Shown here: positions 62,861-64,000 of the stretch, piece by piece | Position numbering within the stretch: position 1 is the stretch's first letter | Layout of the letters: each line of letters opens with the position of its first letter | Assembly: GCF_002023715.1 (NCBI RefSeq) | Contig: NZ_MAHX01000013.1 | Span: 186,001-250,000 of the forward strand | Direction of reading: 5' to 3' | DNA length: 64,000 nucleotides | DNA from: Elizabethkingia occulta | GTDB taxonomy: Bacteria > Bacteroidota > Bacteroidia > Flavobacteriales > Weeksellaceae | Notes under the pieces: generated by a model | Told to the model about the DNA's origin: nothing | The model's database searches: none | The model's input: the letters and a program-made list of their open reading frames with translations, nothing else | Made by a program: the position numbers and the translations under genes

Positions 62861-64000
62861 TAATAAAATATTGTTACTAATTTTTAATTGCCTATTGATG
62901 TTATTACAAGGGCAAAAACCTATTGAAAAATATCAGGTAGAATCTTATAAGAAAATTTCGGGCTTAATTGATGCTTATTCTGAAAATGATGAAAGGGCCT
63001 TAGAATTTGTGAGAATGTATATTGAGAAAGCGAAGGAAGAGTGTAATTATAAAGAACTGATCCAGGGGTATGAAGAGGCAATTTATTATAGTAAGGATAT
63101 TGATGTTAAGCTAATTTATGCAGATAGCGCCATTATAGCAGCTAAAAAATATAATAATCCTGATCAGATTTCTAGGTCTTATCTGGGTAAAGGTATTATT
63201 TACTATTATAACAAAAGGCATTATAAACCTGCTCTTGAACAGTATTTACTGGCTTTTAAGTTTTCAAAAGACTCGAAGGATAATTATCTTAAAAACAAAA
63301 TCATTTATCATTTAGGAATGGTGAAAAGCTATTTAGGATATTATAAAGAGGCAGCTGAACTTTTTGAATTATCTGCCCAATATTTTGAAAAAAATATGGT
63401 AAAAAATCTTCATCCGAATCTTAAGCTTAATAATGAATCCGGATATTTTAACAGTATTTACCGCTTAAGCAGTTGTTACAAAAACCTACAGTTATTCCAT
63501 AAGGAGGATTCTCTCATTCATATTGGTTTGGAAAGGCTGTATAATACCAAACAACTGTCCTTAGAGTATGGCTATTTTCAAAAAGGTAAAGGAATTCAGC
63601 TCCTAAGAGAAAATAAATTAGATGAATCATTAAAATATTTAAAGCTTTCTAAAAATATCCTAAGTCATAATCAGGATTATGCATCATTAACTACAGTTTA
63701 TTTTTATATAGGTAAAGCTTATTGGTTGAATGATAAGAGGGGAGAATCACTACTTTACTTAAATAAGGTTGACTCACTGGTGAATCGATTCTGGGTTATT
63801 ACCCCTGAAATTAGAGGTGGCTATGAATATTTAATTCATGATGCCAAGCAAAACAGGGACTCTAAAAAACAACTGTATTATACCAATCAATTATTGAAGG
63901 CAGATTCCATCATTAATACTGATTTTGCAATGCTTTCATCAAAAATTCATCGTGAATATGATACAGATACTTTACTGAAAGAAAAAAATAGTCTTGAGAG
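62850..64000 (+). CDS. TPR-domain protein, probably an AraC-type regulator (partial)
   Basis: The frame is open from ATG 62850 to the end of the window (383 codons) and continues beyond. An N-terminal hydrophobic stretch ('ILLLIFNCLLMLLQGQ') resembles a signal. TPR-like helices follow ('SYLGKGIIYYYNKRHYKPAL', 'YHLGMVKSYLGYYKEAAELF', 'YGYFQKGKGIQLLRENKLDE'). The last visible residues 'MLSSKIHREYDTDTLLKEKN' resemble the segment before the membrane helix and C-terminal AraC domain in Chryseobacterium-type TPR regulators. That domain is beyond the window, so the regulator call is inferred. An alternative start is the ATG at 62898. Confidence 0.65.
   Translation, partial: MSTNNKILLLIFNCLLMLLQGQKPIEKYQVESYKKISGLIDAYSENDERALEFVRMYIEKAKEECNYKELIQGYEEAIYYSKDIDVKLIYADSAIIAAKKYNNPDQISRSYLGKGIIYYYNKRHYKPALEQYLLAFKFSKDSKDNYLKNKIIYHLGMVKSYLGYYKEAAELFELSAQYFEKNMVKNLHPNLKLNNESGYFNSIYRLSSCYKNLQLFHKEDSLIHIGLERLYNTKQLSLEYGYFQKGKGIQLLRENKLDESLKYLKLSKNILSHNQDYASLTTVYFYIGKAYWLNDKRGESLLYLNKVDSLVNRFWVITPEIRGGYEYLIHDAKQNRDSKKQLYYTNQLLKADSIINTDFAMLSSKIHREYDTDTLLKEKNSLE

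Overview
The window is AT-rich chromosomal DNA from a member of the Bacteroidota, most likely Flavobacteriia of the Weeksellaceae (Elizabethkingia/Chryseobacterium-like). The evidence is the gene repertoire (SusC/SusD pair, TlpA-like thioredoxin, DUF6520 and MauE-like proteins, a VgrG of the Bacteroidota type, recO and recG of flavobacterial form) and promoters of the TTTG-N18/19-TAnnTTTG type, for example upstream of the tRNA cluster and thyA. Genus assignment is from recognition of protein families, not from a search.

Positions 1-27060 are mostly ordinary core genome. They hold the hemL tail, an amino-acid racemase, recG, a flavodoxin-Rid fusion, two GNAT acetyltransferases, dapA, recO, an S4 RNA-binding protein, aroK, a Lys-Leu-Lys tRNA cluster, exonuclease III, dus, thyA, an M1 aminopeptidase, a GH19 chitinase with a DUF2461 gene, mrp and a NifU-like gene, a TonB siderophore receptor, the overlapping ppx-ppk1 pair and dnaK. 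Many of these end in clear hairpin terminators. Two intergenic regions (3242-3843 and 5050-5222) hold REP-like inverted repeats and short palindromes.

Positions 27061-54450 look like an accessory island. It opens with a helix-turn-helix protein and a tyrosine recombinase in translational overlap, then a membrane protein, an excisionase-like protein and a zeta-toxin pair. A delivery and toxin zone follows. Locus A (+) is an Imm1-like protein, VgrG, a metzincin-type effector and three tandem paralogous lipoproteins, the middle one frameshifted at a T9 tract, closed by a second Imm1-like gene. Locus B (-) is a LysM protein, a DUF4280 PAAR-like protein, a 907-residue effector with two predicted peptidoglycan hydrolase domains, and two small exported proteins. 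Locus C (+) is a 28-codon leader ORF, a tail-fibre-like protein, a 1205-residue coiled-coil protein, a 66-residue protein, a deaminase-fold toxin, a SUKH immunity protein and an XRE regulator. Nearly the same palindrome (TCGTAG-nn-CTACGA) occurs upstream of locus A, between B and C, and upstream of the XRE gene, which suggests one regulon. No sheath, baseplate or membrane-complex genes are present, so the delivery machine must be encoded elsewhere.

Positions 54450-64000 are a second accessory region: a divergent XRE regulator with an 18-bp palindrome, an apparent structured RNA (54539-54774), a TlpA-SusC-SusD operon, a small export/membrane operon (DUF6520, MauE-like and two small proteins), a 54-bp perfect palindrome, and the start of a TPR protein that continues past the window. 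Locus C and the structured RNA are the best candidates for something undescribed.
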